The notes: a model not told the origin generated them from the letters alone. 64,000 bases of DNA from Nonomuraea muscovyensis (GCF_014207745.1 NZ_JACHJB010000004.1:62001-126000), one strand, 5' to 3'. Positions 1 through 8,871 are shown, numbered from the stretch's first letter. Made by a program: numbers and translations.

Positions 1-1
1 C

Positions 2-106
2 CCCGGCCCGCTGTACCGGCTCGTCTTCGGCACGGAGTGGTACGTGCGGCGCGACCTGCCGCCGGGCACTCGGCTGCGTCATCCTCTGGACCGATGGCCC
101 AGATGA
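2..106 (+). CDS. 3' end of an unidentified gene (partial)
   Basis: An open frame enters from the left edge and ends with TGA at 104-106, giving 34 C-terminal residues that include Phe-Gly-Thr-Glu-Trp-Tyr-Val. The tail resembles, weakly, the C termini of PIG-L-type deacetylases, but this is a guess from composition only. The next gene starts 49 bases downstream on the same strand, so the two may be co-transcribed. Too little is present to assign a function. Confidence 0.45.
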   Translation, partial: PGPLYRLVFGTEWYVRRDLPPGTRLRHPLDRWPR

Positions 107-155
107 AACCTTGGGTTGATTCGCCCGGGCCGCGAGCCCGGCAGACTGGGGCCCG

Positions 156-1214
156 ATGAAGAACAAGTGGCTCCAGATCACGCTGTCCGTGCTGTCCCTC
201 GCGCTGGCGGTGGCACTCGTCGTCTACCTGCCGCAGATCGTCCACGCGCTCACCGGCAAGCCGGTGTCGTGGCGCGAGATCGGTGCGGTGTTCGGCACGC
301 TCAGTCCCGGCGTGGTGGCGCTGATGGCCGTGACGTGGCTGCTGAGCCTGCTCGCCTACACGTTCGTGCTGACCGGGTCGCTGCCGGGGCTCGGGCGGTT
401 GCAGGCGCTGACGCTCAACGCGGCGGGCAGCGCGGTGAGCAACCTGCTGCCGTTCGGCGGCGCGGCGGGAGTGGCGCTGACCTTCGCGATGGCGCGGAGC
501 TGGGGGTTCGCCAACCGCTCGATCGTGGTGATGACGCTGGTCAGCGGCATCTGGAACACGCTGTTCAGGTTCGTCCTGCCGGCCGTCGGGATCGTGGCGC
601 TGCTGCTGGCGGGCCGGGTGCCCGACCCGAAGGTGGCCCAGGCCGGGTGGGCGGGCGCCGGATCGATCCTGGTGCTGTGCGCGGTGGTGGCCGCAGCCCT
701 CTACTGGGACCGCGCCGCCGCGCTGCTGGGCCGGGGTCTCGACGGGCTGGCCCGGCTGGTGCGCCTGCGGGTGCGCCCCTCCGACGCGCTCGACCGGCTG
801 CGCGCGGACACCGCCGGCATCGTCCACACCCGCTGGCCCGGTCTGTCGCTGGGGATGGTGTTCTTCCTCGGTCTCCAGTGGGCGATCATGGTGGTCTGCA
901 TGCGGGCCACCGGCGCCTATCCGGGCCTGGCCGAGTCGATCGCGGTCTTCGCCCTGTCGCGGGTGCTGACCACCGCGCTGGTCACGCCCAGCGGCGCGGG
1001 GATCATGGAGGGCGGGGTCGTCGCGCTGCTGATCGTCTTCGGGGTGGACGCCCCTCAGGCGACGGCCACCGCACTGCTTTTCGGCTTCTGGACTTACACT
1101 GTCGAGATCCCGTTCGGCGGCCTGGCTCTGGGCGCGTGGGCACTCCTGCGCAGGCGCAACGGCCGCGGCGCCGCCACGGAGCCCCCGTCCGCGATATCGA
1201 AGGCCACCCAGTGA
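156..1214 (+). CDS. lysylphosphatidylglycerol synthase-type (UPF0104) integral membrane protein
   Basis: The 352-residue protein is almost entirely hydrophobic helices (about eight), starting with a segment near residues 7-29. It carries features of the UPF0104/LPG-synthase transmembrane family: an Asn-Leu-Leu-Pro-Phe-Gly-Gly stretch near residue 95 and a Pro-Ser-Gly-Ala-Gly-Ile-Met-Glu-Gly stretch near residue 277. The family corresponds to the flippase-like half of MprF without the soluble aminoacyltransferase domain, so lipid or glycolipid translocation is the likely role. Actinobacterial relatives often sit beside lipid or glycan genes. The substrate cannot be read from the sequence. The tail is short, basic and cytoplasmic. 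Confidence 0.8.
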   Translation: MKNKWLQITLSVLSLALAVALVVYLPQIVHALTGKPVSWREIGAVFGTLSPGVVALMAVTWLLSLLAYTFVLTGSLPGLGRLQALTLNAAGSAVSNLLPFGGAAGVALTFAMARSWGFANRSIVVMTLVSGIWNTLFRFVLPAVGIVALLLAGRVPDPKVAQAGWAGAGSILVLCAVVAAALYWDRAAALLGRGLDGLARLVRLRVRPSDALDRLRADTAGIVHTRWPGLSLGMVFFLGLQWAIMVVCMRATGAYPGLAESIAVFALSRVLTTALVTPSGAGIMEGGVVALLIVFGVDAPQATATALLFGFWTYTVEIPFGGLALGAWALLRRRNGRGAATEPPSAISKATQ

Positions 1215-1265
1215 CGATCCCAAACAGAACACAGACCTTGTGCGTGATTCGGAGGCCCGCATAGC

Positions 1266-4200
1266 GTGGCGGCTGACATGGTGGCGTTCCGGGTTCTGGG
1301 GCCAGTCGAGGCGTACGGCGACGACGAACTCGACCTCGGCGGGTTGCGGCAGCGGGCCGTCCTCGCCCGGCTCCTTGTTGCCAGAGGGCAGGTCGTGCCG
1401 GTCGACACGCTGCTCTACGACCTGTGGGACGACGACACGGCCAAGGGCGCCCAGTCCGGTCTGCAGGTCTACATCTCGCGGCTGCGCAGGGTGCTGGAGC
1501 CGGGCAGGCCGCGCGGCGGCCCCAACCGGCTGCTGGTGACGGTCGCTTCCGGCTATGCGCTGCGGGTGGCGCCCGACCAGGTCGACGCGCTCCGGTTCGA
1601 GCAGCTCGTCCGGGCCGCGGGCGAGCACCTGGACGAGGGCGACCCGCAGTCGGCGCGCGGCCGTCTGGAGAAGGCGCTCGGTCTGTGGCGGGGCACCCCC
1701 TACTCCGACTTCGCCGACCAACCGTGGGCCGAGGCCGAGGTCAACCGGCTCACCGAGCTGCGACTGGTGGCCCGCGAGCGGCACGCCGACACCGGGCTGC
1801 GCCTCGGCCTGCCGGCCGAGACCGTTCCCGACCTGGAGGCGCTCACCACCGAGCACCCGCTGCGCGAGGAGGGCTGGCGGCTGCTCGGCCTGGGCCTCTA
1901 CCGGTGCGGCCGGCAGGGTGACGCCCTGGCCGCGCTGCGCCGGGCGCGCACCATCCTGGCCGACGAGCTGGGCATCGACCCCGGTCCGGCGCTGCGCAAG
2001 CTCGAGTCCGACATCCTCGCCCAGTCTCCCGAGCTGGAGCTGGTGCCGCCCCAGCGGCCGGCGCGCGCCGTGCCCGCCGCCGACACCTGGCCGCCGCGGC
2101 CGGCCGCCGCAGTGGAGCCGCCGCCGCTGGAGCCCGAGCCGTTCGTCGGCCGTGACGCCGAGCTGGCCCGGCTGACCACGGCCGCGGCGCGGACCGGCAG
2201 GTTCCAGGTGGCGATCGTGACGGGCGTCGCGGGTGCCGGCAAGACGACGCTGCTGCGCCGGCTGCAGAGCGAGCTGGCCGGTGACGGCTGGATCACCGCG
2301 TCGGGCGCCTGCCCCGACTCCAGCGCCACGCCGCCCGGCTGGGCGTGGGTCGAAATCCTGCGCTCGCTCGTCGGCGTGACCGGCGCGGGCGAGTACGCGC
2401 AGCTCCTGGCGCCGCTGCTCGACGACGCCGCCCCCGACCCCGACGACGACGAGGTGTCCGGCGGCTTCCGCCTGCACCGCGCGGTCGGCGGCTACCTCGC
2501 CGGGGTGGCGCGCCGGGCGCCGGTGCTGCTGACGCTCGAAGACCTCCACTGGGCCGACGACCAGACGCTCGCCCTGCTGCGCGCGCTGCCGAGCCTGCTG
2601 GCCACCAGCCGGGTGCTGCTCGTGGTCACCTGCCGCGAGAGCGAGCTGGACGACCGCCAGTCCGACGTGCTGGCCGCGCTCGCCCGGCTGGGCCCGGTGC
2701 GGGTGGGGCTGTCCGGGCTCGACCCGAAGGCCGTGGCCGAGCTGGTCCGGGCGACCTGCGTGCGCGAGATCGACGAGGACGCCGTCGAGTCGATCGTGGA
2801 GCGGACCGCGGGCAACCCGTTCTTCGTCCGCGAGACCGTGCGGCTGCTCGACTCCGAGGCGGCCGCCGACCGGGCCAGCGCGGCCGAGGTGCTGTCGCGG
2901 GTGCCGTCCGGCGTGCGCGACGTGCTGCGGCGGCGCATCTCGCGGCTGCCCGCCGGGGCGCAGCAGATCCTGCTGCAGGCCGCGGTGATCGGCCGTGACG
3001 TGGACGTCGACGTGCTGGTCGACGTGGCCGGCGACATCGAGCGCAGGAGCTCGCGAGGGGAGAGCGACGCCGGAGCCGCCGACGAGCGGCGCGGTGACAG
3101 CACGGACGCCGTGGTCGAGGCGGTGGAGGCGGCGCTGCTGGCCGGGCTGGTGACCGAGCCGGGCCCCGGCCTGCTCAGGTTCGACCACGACCTGGTCCGC
3201 GACACCATCTACTCCGACGCCTCGCGGCTGCGGCGCACCCGGCTGCACGCGGCGGTGGCGGCGGTCATCGAGCGGCGCGCCCCCTCCGACGTGGCGGCGC
3301 TCGCCCACCACTTCTACGCCGCCGACGCGGCCGAGAAGGCCGTCCACTACGCGGGCTTAGCGGCCGAGCAGGCCGAGCGGCGCTTCGCGCACCGCGAGGC
3401 GGCGACGCTGTGGGAGCAGGCGATCGCCGCGTTCAGCCGGACGGGCGGCGACACGAAGGACCGCCTGCAGCTCATGCTGCGCCGCATCCGGGCGCTGGCC
3501 CTGTGCGGTGACATGGCCGCGGCTCGGCTGCTGCGGCGTGAGGCCATGGACGCCGCGCTGCCGCTGGGCGACCTGGAGATCACCGCGCGGGTGGCGGCGT
3601 CGCTGGCCGTGCCGCACAAGGGCATGGCGCGCGACTTCACCCGCACCGCGTGGGAGATCGTCGACGTCACCGAGAAGGCGCTGATGGAGCTGCCGGAGGG
3701 TGAGCAGACGCTGCGCGCCAGCCTGCTCACCACGCTGGCGCTGGAGCTGGAGGGCTCCTCCTCGCCGGAGCGGGGCCGCCAGGCGTCGCTGGAGGCGCTG
3801 GAGCTGGCCCGGCAGAGCGGCGACCCGGTGCTGCTCGCCGCCGCGCTGAGCGGGCGGCTGCGGCAGTCCTACGACATCCCCGCGGTCGACACGCGCGAGG
3901 GCATCGGCCGCGAGCTGCTGGAGGTCGCCCAGCGCTCCGGGCAGATGGCCACCCAGGCGCTGGCCCACCTGGTGCTGCTGGAGTGCGCGGCGGCGCGCGG
4001 CGAGTTCGCCGTGGCCGACGAGCACGCGGCGGCGGCCGACCGGCTGGCCCGCCAGTACGACCTGTCGGCGCCGGCGGCGGTGTGCGCCTGGTACTCCGGG
4101 CAGCGGCTGATGATCGCCGGCGACTACGCCGGGGCCGAGCGGGCCTACCGCGAGGCGGCCCGGATGACGGCCCGGGCCGGCATGCTGGAGGGCCGCCAGG

Positions 4201-4685
4201 ACCTGCCGCTGATCACCACGTTCTGCCTGCACCTGGTCGACGGGCGGGCGGCCGAGATGGTCGAGGCGCTGGCCGAGGCCCACCAGCGCGGCGCCAAGTG
4301 GACGCTCGACGCCTACGCGCTGGCGCTGGCCTCGGCGGGTCATCTCGCCGACGCCAATGCGGTGGCGGCGATCCGGCCGCCGGTGCGGCCCGACTTCCTG
4401 TACGAACTGGCGATGACGTGGCGGGCGCTGGCCGGGATGCTCCTCGACGACCGGGAGCGGATGGTCGACTGCTACGACAAGCTCAAGCCGTTCGCCGACC
4501 GGGTGGCGGGCGCCGGCACCGGAGTCGTGGCGCTGTGGCCGGTGGCGCTGACGCTCGGCGACCTGGCCGTCCGGCTGGGCCAGCCGGACGCGGCCCGCGA
4601 CCACTACATCAAGGCGCTGGAGGTGGCCGAGCGGGTCGGCGTGCCCCGCTGGGTCGAGGCGGCACGACGGTCGGCCGGCGCCTGA
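1266..4685 (+). CDS. AfsR-like SARP transcriptional regulator with BTAD and AAA domains
   Basis: This 1139-residue regulator has a winged-helix OmpR-type DNA-binding domain (about residues 7-100) and a bacterial transcriptional activator domain (about 105-250). A P-loop ATPase follows, with Walker A Gly-Val-Ala-Gly-Ala-Gly-Lys-Thr at 320-327 and a Walker-B-like Thr-Leu-Glu-Asp-Leu-His-Trp-Ala-Asp near 425. The C-terminal half is helical and TPR-like. The architecture is that of AfsR and other large SARP regulators, which activate secondary-metabolite or developmental genes. GTG at 1266 is used; ATG at 1278 is possible and loses four residues. It lies 51 bases after the membrane gene. No biosynthetic cluster is adjacent, so the target is unknown. 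Confidence 0.88.
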   Translation: MAADMVAFRVLGPVEAYGDDELDLGGLRQRAVLARLLVARGQVVPVDTLLYDLWDDDTAKGAQSGLQVYISRLRRVLEPGRPRGGPNRLLVTVASGYALRVAPDQVDALRFEQLVRAAGEHLDEGDPQSARGRLEKALGLWRGTPYSDFADQPWAEAEVNRLTELRLVARERHADTGLRLGLPAETVPDLEALTTEHPLREEGWRLLGLGLYRCGRQGDALAALRRARTILADELGIDPGPALRKLESDILAQSPELELVPPQRPARAVPAADTWPPRPAAAVEPPPLEPEPFVGRDAELARLTTAAARTGRFQVAIVTGVAGAGKTTLLRRLQSELAGDGWITASGACPDSSATPPGWAWVEILRSLVGVTGAGEYAQLLAPLLDDAAPDPDDDEVSGGFRLHRAVGGYLAGVARRAPVLLTLEDLHWADDQTLALLRALPSLLATSRVLLVVTCRESELDDRQSDVLAALARLGPVRVGLSGLDPKAVAELVRATCVREIDEDAVESIVERTAGNPFFVRETVRLLDSEAAADRASAAEVLSRVPSGVRDVLRRRISRLPAGAQQILLQAAVIGRDVDVDVLVDVAGDIERRSSRGESDAGAADERRGDSTDAVVEAVEAALLAGLVTEPGPGLLRFDHDLVRDTIYSDASRLRRTRLHAAVAAVIERRAPSDVAALAHHFYAADAAEKAVHYAGLAAEQAERRFAHREAATLWEQAIAAFSRTGGDTKDRLQLMLRRIRALALCGDMAAARLLRREAMDAALPLGDLEITARVAASLAVPHKGMARDFTRTAWEIVDVTEKALMELPEGEQTLRASLLTTLALELEGSSSPERGRQASLEALELARQSGDPVLLAAALSGRLRQSYDIPAVDTREGIGRELLEVAQRSGQMATQALAHLVLLECAAARGEFAVADEHAAAADRLARQYDLSAPAAVCAWYSGQRLMIAGDYAGAERAYREAARMTARAGMLEGRQDLPLITTFCLHLVDGRAAEMVEALAEAHQRGAKWTLDAYALALASAGHLADANAVAAIRPPVRPDFLYELAMTWRALAGMLLDDRERMVDCYDKLKPFADRVAGAGTGVVALWPVALTLGDLAVRLGQPDAARDHYIKALEVAERVGVPRWVEAARRSAGA

Positions 4686-4729
4686 GCCGGCGGCGCCGGT
4701 CGGATGCGGGCCCGGCCGGTGCGGGCCGG

Positions 4730-5236
4730 TCAGCAGGTGACCTGGAAGCGTCGGCTCTTGACGGTCCCGGCGCCTTCCACGGCCAGCTCGACGCGGTACC
4801 AGCCCGTGCTGCCGGTAAGCCTGGGGTGCCAGGTGACGGTCTGCTCGGCGGCGGCGAAGCCGCCGTGCTCCACCAGGTAGGTGCGCCAGGTGTTGGTCCG
4901 CGGGATCCAGCGGGTCAGCCGCCAGGTGTAGAAGGCCGTCCGGCCGGGCGCGCGGTTGACGGCCACGCCGGCGGCCTCGTACGTCCTGGCGCAGCCCGCC
5001 TCGGCGACCGGCGGGCCCAGGCGCACGGTGCCCGGCTCGGCCTCCAGCCGGGCCGGGGCGGTGACGGGGGTGGTGCGGGCCGACAGCGTGATGCTCTTCG
5101 CGGTCGCGGGAGCGGAGGCGGCGGTGTCGTAGGCGGAGACCCCCACGTACGCCGCGGTGAAGGCGAGGGCCGCCACGAACAGCTTGGCCGTGTTCGCCGT
5201 GCCGGTGGCCAGTGCCGCTGTGCTTCTCGTCACCAT
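4730..5236 (-). CDS. small secreted protein of unknown function
   Basis: The 168-residue product starts at ATG 5236 behind GAGGAGCG. A longer reading back to 5404 would cross the divergent promoter region and is not supported. An N-terminal hydrophobic helix (about residues 15-37) after a short basic region suggests a signal peptide or anchor. The remainder is polar, with two cysteines, one mid-protein and one at the C terminus, that could form a disulphide. I do not recognise the family. It is divergent from the DedA-type gene. A perfect 13-base palindrome, ACACCTAAGGTGT, lies 21 bases upstream of the start and could bind a repressor. Confidence 0.65.
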   Translation of the reverse strand: MVTRSTAALATGTANTAKLFVAALAFTAAYVGVSAYDTAASAPATAKSITLSARTTPVTAPARLEAEPGTVRLGPPVAEAGCARTYEAAGVAVNRAPGRTAFYTWRLTRWIPRTNTWRTYLVEHGGFAAAEQTVTWHPRLTGSTGWYRVELAVEGAGTVKSRRFQVTC

Positions 5237-5257
5237 GATCAACGCTCCTCGTCGTTC

Positions 5258-5270
5258 ACACCTAAGGTGT
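5258..5270. promoter_or_regulatory. 13-bp palindrome, candidate operator
   Basis: ACACCTAAGGTGT is a perfect inverted repeat of six bases around a central A. It lies between the secreted-protein start (5236) and the divergent DedA-type gene. Position suggests an operator; the binding protein is unknown. Confidence 0.35.
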
Positions 5271-5356
5271 AGAGGAGGGTGGTTGTGACCTGCTTGCCTG
5301 CGACTTGCACCGTTTGTCGAGCTCTTGGCGGGCCTGCGCGGCGACCTGTCTTGAAC

Positions 5357-5375
5357 TAAGGTTAGGCTGACCTTT
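5357..5375. promoter_or_regulatory. candidate iron box (IdeR/DmdR-type)
   Basis: TAAGGTTAGGCTGACCTTT matches the actinobacterial iron-box consensus TTAGGTTAGGCTAACCTAA at 15 of 19 positions by my count, including the GGTTAGGCT core. It ends 28 bases before the ATG at 5404, a position from which a DtxR-family repressor could block transcription of the DedA-type gene. Binding is inferred from sequence only. Confidence 0.5.
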
Positions 5376-5403
5376 GTACTCTCAGGGGTGGTGATGTTCT
5401 GCA

Positions 5404-5940
5404 ATGTGGCGCCCGATCCTCGCCGTCCCCGCCCCCGCCGAGCCGTTCTGGCTCGGCCTTCCGTACTGGCTCGTCGGCGTCATCCTGATCATCGCGCTCT
5501 TCGGAGCGTTCCAGGTGTACTACTGGGTGGGGCGCCGGCTCGGCGAGCGGCTCTACGACTCGCGCGTCGGCGTCAAGATCGGCCGTGAGCGCATCGGCAA
5601 GGTCGAGAGCATCGTGCAGCGGTGGGGGGCGCTGGCCGTCTACGGGTGCTTCTGGGTGCCGATGCTGCGCCACACCCTGCCGTGGGTGGCGGGCGCGCTG
5701 CGGGTCTCCTATCCGTGGTACGTGGTGGCCAGCGCACTGGGCTGTCTGACCTGGGCGCCGATGTGGTGGTTCGGCCTGACGGCGCTGGTGTGGGGGTGGC
5801 TGCAACTGGCCGCCGAGTCGCCGGTGGCGGCCGGCGTGGCGGCGGTGCTGGCGGCCGCCGCCGGGATCGCGCTCGTCGCCCGGCGCAGGAGGAGACGCGC
5901 CGCCAAGGCCGAGTCCGGGACCAGGACCGTGTCGCTCTGA
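5404..5940 (+). CDS. DedA/SNARE-associated (VTT) family membrane protein
   Basis: The 178-residue protein has four or five membrane helices. Its layout matches DedA/VTT proteins: an amphipathic N terminus, a central Gly-Arg-Arg-Leu-Gly-Glu-Arg region, a Phe-Trp-Val-Pro-Met-Leu-Arg-His segment equivalent to the conserved Arg/Pro motif, and a helix starting Pro-Trp-Val-Ala-Gly-Ala. The family moves phospholipids or undecaprenyl phosphate across membranes. The tail is very basic. A candidate iron box lies directly upstream, suggesting regulation by iron, which is not a known general property of this family. A GC-rich hairpin follows the stop. Confidence 0.72.
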   Translation: MWRPILAVPAPAEPFWLGLPYWLVGVILIIALFGAFQVYYWVGRRLGERLYDSRVGVKIGRERIGKVESIVQRWGALAVYGCFWVPMLRHTLPWVAGALRVSYPWYVVASALGCLTWAPMWWFGLTALVWGWLQLAAESPVAAGVAAVLAAAAGIALVARRRRRRAAKAESGTRTVSL

Positions 5941-5965
5941 CTCCCCTGCCGATCAGTCAGGGGGC
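5941..5965. terminator. short GC hairpin between convergent genes
   Basis: CCCCTG at 5943-5948 pairs with CAGGGG at 5959-5964 around a ten-base loop. It lies just past the DedA-type stop and over the end of the convergent small gene. There is no T-run, so terminator activity is tentative. Confidence 0.35.
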
Positions 5966-6159
5966 GATGGCGGGCCAGGGGTGGTGCGGTCGTCGATCGT
6001 GGCGTCCGGGGCGATCCGGCGGACCGACTCGATGCCGTTCACGCAGGCCGGCTTGGTCCGGTACGGTTCGCTGACGGCGACGGTCTGGCCACTGGCCGCG
6101 ACCAGCGCGAAGCGGAAGTCGCCCCGCTCGTCCTTGGTGATCACGTACCTGCCCGCCAT
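5953..6159 (-). CDS. YegP-type DUF1508 protein
   Basis: This 68-residue protein fits the DUF1508/YegP unit: a start Ala-Gly-Arg-Tyr-Val-Ile, a Phe-Arg-Phe-Ala-Leu strand, Gly-Gln-Thr-Val-Ala-Val-Ser, then a Cys-Val-Asn-Gly-Ile-Glu-Ser-Val helix. The family consists of small alpha/beta proteins of unknown biochemical role, often in tandem; here there is one unit. It ends beside the convergent DedA-type gene. The C terminus is proline-rich and probably unstructured. Confidence 0.75.
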   Translation of the reverse strand: MAGRYVITKDERGDFRFALVAASGQTVAVSEPYRTKPACVNGIESVRRIAPDATIDDRTTPGPPSPPD

Positions 6160-6264
6160 GGCCTCCCCCGTTCGCCGGCGTAACAGCGGTTTACCCCGGC
6201 TAGACAGCGTTTTCGCGGCTTTGAGGTCAAGTTCGGCAAACCCGAGCCTTGATCACCTGCGACC

Positions 6265-7116
6265 ATGTCTGTCATGCGCATCGGTGCTTTCCTCGGCTCC
6301 GCCGTTCTAGCCCTGGTCGTCGGTCTCGTGTCGCCTGTGGGCGCGGCGCGGGCGGCGGACGTTCCCGCCGTCGGGGCGAAGACGGCGTACGTGATCGACT
6401 CAGCGGGAACGATCCACTACGCCAAGCGTCAGACGCGGCGGGTGCCGGTCGCGAGCCTGGTCAAGGTCATGACCGCGTACGTGGTGCTGCGGGAGGCGCG
6501 GCTGAGCGACCGGATCGAGGTGACGGCCGCCGACGTACGGTACGCCGCGAGCAACGGGGCGGCCACGGCGGCACTGGCCAAGGGTGAGCGGCTCACCGTC
6601 CGTGACCTGCTCTACGGCCTGATGCTGCCGTCCGGGGCTGACGCGGCCAACGCCCTGGCCCGCAGGTACGGGCCCGGCAAGGCGGCGTTCGTGGCCAAGA
6701 TGAACGCCACCGCCCGGCGCCTCGGCCTGAACGACACCAACTACACCAACGCCGACGGCATGCCGTCGCCGGCGGGTTCCTACTCCACGGCCTTCGACCA
6801 GGTGAAGCTGGCCAAGGTCGCCCTCGACAACTCGACGTTCCGGACGGTCGTCTCGCGCGAGGTGCACAAGGTGGCCAAGTCGTCCATGCAGCGCGCGCAC
6901 ACCTGGCGCAACACCAACAAGCTGCTGCAGAGCGCCGACGGCGTGCTGGGCGTCAAGACCGGTTACACGAACGCGGCGGGCTTCTGCCTGCTCTTCGCGG
7001 GTGAGCGTGGCGGCAGGCGGGTGATCGGCGTGCTCCTCGGCGACCAGGACGCGCGCCGCTTCAGCACGGCCGAGCGGCTGCTGGACCACGCGGGTGAGCA
7101 GATAGCCGGCAGCTGA
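6265..7116 (+). CDS. D-alanyl-D-alanine carboxypeptidase (peptidase S11)
   Basis: The 283-residue exported serine peptidase trims the terminal D-Ala of peptidoglycan stem peptides. A signal peptide (about residues 5-31, ending Ala-Arg-Ala-Ala) precedes the mature domain. The nucleophile motif Ser-Leu-Val-Lys is at 64-67 and Lys-Thr-Gly follows in Gly-Val-Lys-Thr-Gly-Tyr-Thr. The expected Ser-x-Asn element appears as Ser-Gly-Ala at 123-125 followed by Asp-Ala-Ala-Asn, so the usual Asn is replaced. The protein lacks the long C-terminal domain of PBP5. Start is ATG 6265 or 6274; neither has a strong ribosome site. Confidence 0.88.
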   Translation: MSVMRIGAFLGSAVLALVVGLVSPVGAARAADVPAVGAKTAYVIDSAGTIHYAKRQTRRVPVASLVKVMTAYVVLREARLSDRIEVTAADVRYAASNGAATAALAKGERLTVRDLLYGLMLPSGADAANALARRYGPGKAAFVAKMNATARRLGLNDTNYTNADGMPSPAGSYSTAFDQVKLAKVALDNSTFRTVVSREVHKVAKSSMQRAHTWRNTNKLLQSADGVLGVKTGYTNAAGFCLLFAGERGGRRVIGVLLGDQDARRFSTAERLLDHAGEQIAGS

Positions 7117-7448
7117 TCCGGCGTTAAATACGGATAGCGGCTTTTAGTCACCTTTTTCGGAGGCGACGGGTAAGGGCTCGAACAAAGGCGGTAGGTGGCG
7201 GGGACAGCCCGTGCCCCGAAAACCGCCCGACATCCCGCATGTCGCTTGACACCGTATTCGTTGACGCTTTTTCACCTTTGTTTTCCCTGTATGGGGAAGT
7301 CCATTTCGGCGTGGCGTCGTCGTGATTGTCGCAGCGACTGTAAGCATCTTCATGGTCACGCTGCGTCGCCAGCGGGCAGGCATGGGCCGTCTTCCGGCCA
7401 GTGGTCAGCCGCGGTCACGGCCGCGCTCCGAAAGAAACGGTACCTTCT
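7117..7448. other. 332-bp intergenic region, probable long leader
   Basis: No gene is supported here. The region is less GC-rich than its neighbours and contains TTGACA-like and TTGACG-like hexamers around 7246-7266, followed by a T-rich run, so a promoter for the secreted protein at 7449 is plausible. I could not match it to a known riboswitch. Confidence 0.3.
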
Positions 7449-8141
7449 ATGTTCACAAACAATCCCAGAACGGACTCTTCGGCTACGCATTCCCGGCCGC
7501 GGCGGAACTGGTCGGCGAAGCGCATGGCGATGTTCGCCACGGCCGGCTCGCTCTCCCTGGCCCTTGCCGCCTCCACGTCCCCGGCTGCCGTCGCCGACGA
7601 CCCCGAGAAGGAGAAGAGCAAGAGCAACTCCACCACGATCACGACCGTGGACAAGGGGGGCGACCACGACAGGCAGTGTGAGGCCGGGCACTTCTTCCGT
7701 TTCCACAACATCCGGCCGCGGAACTTCTTCGTCCCGCGTACCAAGTTCATCGACGGCCCCGGCGGCGAGATGACCGTGTCGGTCGTCCGCGAGCACGAGG
7801 TCCTCGCGTTCCTGGAGCTCGACAAGACCGCGACGCGCTCGGTCACCATCGACGACGTCGTCCGCGAGCTGTCGAAGTCGGTCACGCCGCACCTCGAGCT
7901 GAGGCACATGGTCTTCACCGGCCACGACTACACCCAGTCGATCAGCGACGGCATGTACGGCAACATGTGGTACCGCGTGTTCGGCTACCGCGTCGGCTGG
8001 TCGCAGTGGGCCCAGCTCCGCGACTGCCGCGCCTGGAAGGTCTCCACCGGCATCGCCAGCGTCCCGTCGCGCGTCGAGGGCTGGCGGTACTGGGAGACCA
8101 AGCACCCGAGGCTCTTCGGCCGCAAGCTGTCCGTCAAGTAA
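7449..8141 (+). CDS. secreted protein of unknown function
   Basis: The 230-residue protein starts at ATG 7449 (Met-Phe-Thr-Asn-Asn). Its N terminus is a basic stretch, a hydrophobic helix rich in Ala and Leu, and an Ala-Val-Ala cleavage site, typical of an actinomycete signal peptide. The mature part opens with a charged Glu/Lys/Ser stretch. A compact domain follows with several aromatic residues and two cysteines (Gln-Cys-Glu and Asp-Cys-Arg). I do not recognise a family. An in-frame GTG at 7401 exists but would place extra residues before the signal peptide. It is followed by a long hairpin. Confidence 0.65.
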   Translation: MFTNNPRTDSSATHSRPRRNWSAKRMAMFATAGSLSLALAASTSPAAVADDPEKEKSKSNSTTITTVDKGGDHDRQCEAGHFFRFHNIRPRNFFVPRTKFIDGPGGEMTVSVVREHEVLAFLELDKTATRSVTIDDVVRELSKSVTPHLELRHMVFTGHDYTQSISDGMYGNMWYRVFGYRVGWSQWAQLRDCRAWKVSTGIASVPSRVEGWRYWETKHPRLFGRKLSVK

Positions 8142-8170
8142 GGGCGGCCCAACCCCGGACGGTACTGGCA

Positions 8171-8224
8171 CAGGCCCCTGGTGAAGGCGGCGACTTCGGT
8201 CGCCCGCCGTTCACCGGGGGCCTG
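8171..8224. terminator. long near-perfect hairpin between convergent genes
   Basis: The arms begin CAGGCCCC at 8171 and end GGGGCCTG at 8224, with further pairing of GGTGAA with TTCACC and CGGCGA-like inner arms. It lies between the secreted-protein stop and the convergent HxlR gene end. It is likely a bidirectional terminator. Confidence 0.6.
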
Positions 8225-8272
8225 CCGCATGTCCGGCGCACGCCGGCCGGCGTGCCGAGGGGGTCGCCCACG

Positions 8273-8770
8273 TCAGCGACGGGCGAGCTCTCCGAGCGCC
8301 TGGCGGGCGACGGCCGCCTTCCTGTCCGCCTCGTCCCTCGCGGCCTGCTCCTCGGCCGCGATCCGGACGTCGTAGGCCGCCCGGGCCGCGGCGATCTCCT
8401 TCTGGTGGCTCTCGGTCCAGGCGACCAGGGCGCTGATGGTGTCGTGCAGGGTCGCACCCAGGGCCGTGAGCTCGTAGTCCACCCGGGGCGGCACGGTCGC
8501 GTGCACGGTGCGGCTCACCAGCCCGTCACGTTCGAGGTGACGCAGCGTCCGGGTGAGCATGCGCTGGCTCACCCCGTCGATCATCCGCCGCAGCTCGGTG
8601 AAGCGCAGGCTGCGCCGGTCGAGCAGGGCGATGACCTGCAGCGACCACTTGTCGGCGACGCGGTCGAGGATCTGCCGGACCTCGCAGTCCTCGCGCGTGT
8701 CCCACTGCAGGACGTCGTAGTCGCCGGTATCCCTGCAGTAACCGAGGGACTTTGAAGTGCCGTCTTCCAT
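8273..8770 (-). CDS. HxlR-family winged-helix regulator
   Basis: This 165-residue protein has the HxlR signature: Cys-Glu-Val-Arg (about 28-31), Asp-Lys-Trp-Ser (about 39-42), Phe-Thr-Glu-Leu-Arg-Arg, and Ser-Gln-Arg-Met-Leu-Thr-Arg-Thr-Leu-Arg in the recognition helix. These regulators are small DNA-binding dimers, often sensing electrophiles or redox state through the N-terminal cysteine. The tail is an unusual Ala/Glu-rich helix of about 40 residues. It is divergent from the MFS transporter at 8872, about 100 bases apart, and is its likely regulator. Confidence 0.88.
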   Translation of the reverse strand: MEDGTSKSLGYCRDTGDYDVLQWDTREDCEVRQILDRVADKWSLQVIALLDRRSLRFTELRRMIDGVSQRMLTRTLRHLERDGLVSRTVHATVPPRVDYELTALGATLHDTISALVAWTESHQKEIAAARAAYDVRIAAEEQAARDEADRKAAVARQALGELARR

Positions 8771-8871
8771 GACCGTCCATACTGACGCAGGATGCTGCCG
8801 GTATCAAGAAGGAACCGGCATGCATGAAGAGAACCAAGGGCCGGTTCCGGGCTGACGAGAGGAGTCAAGTC

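Noticed and set aside
7117..7448. c-di-AMP (ydaO-type) riboswitch before the secreted protein
   Set aside because: Position would fit, but I could not find the conserved core sequence elements.
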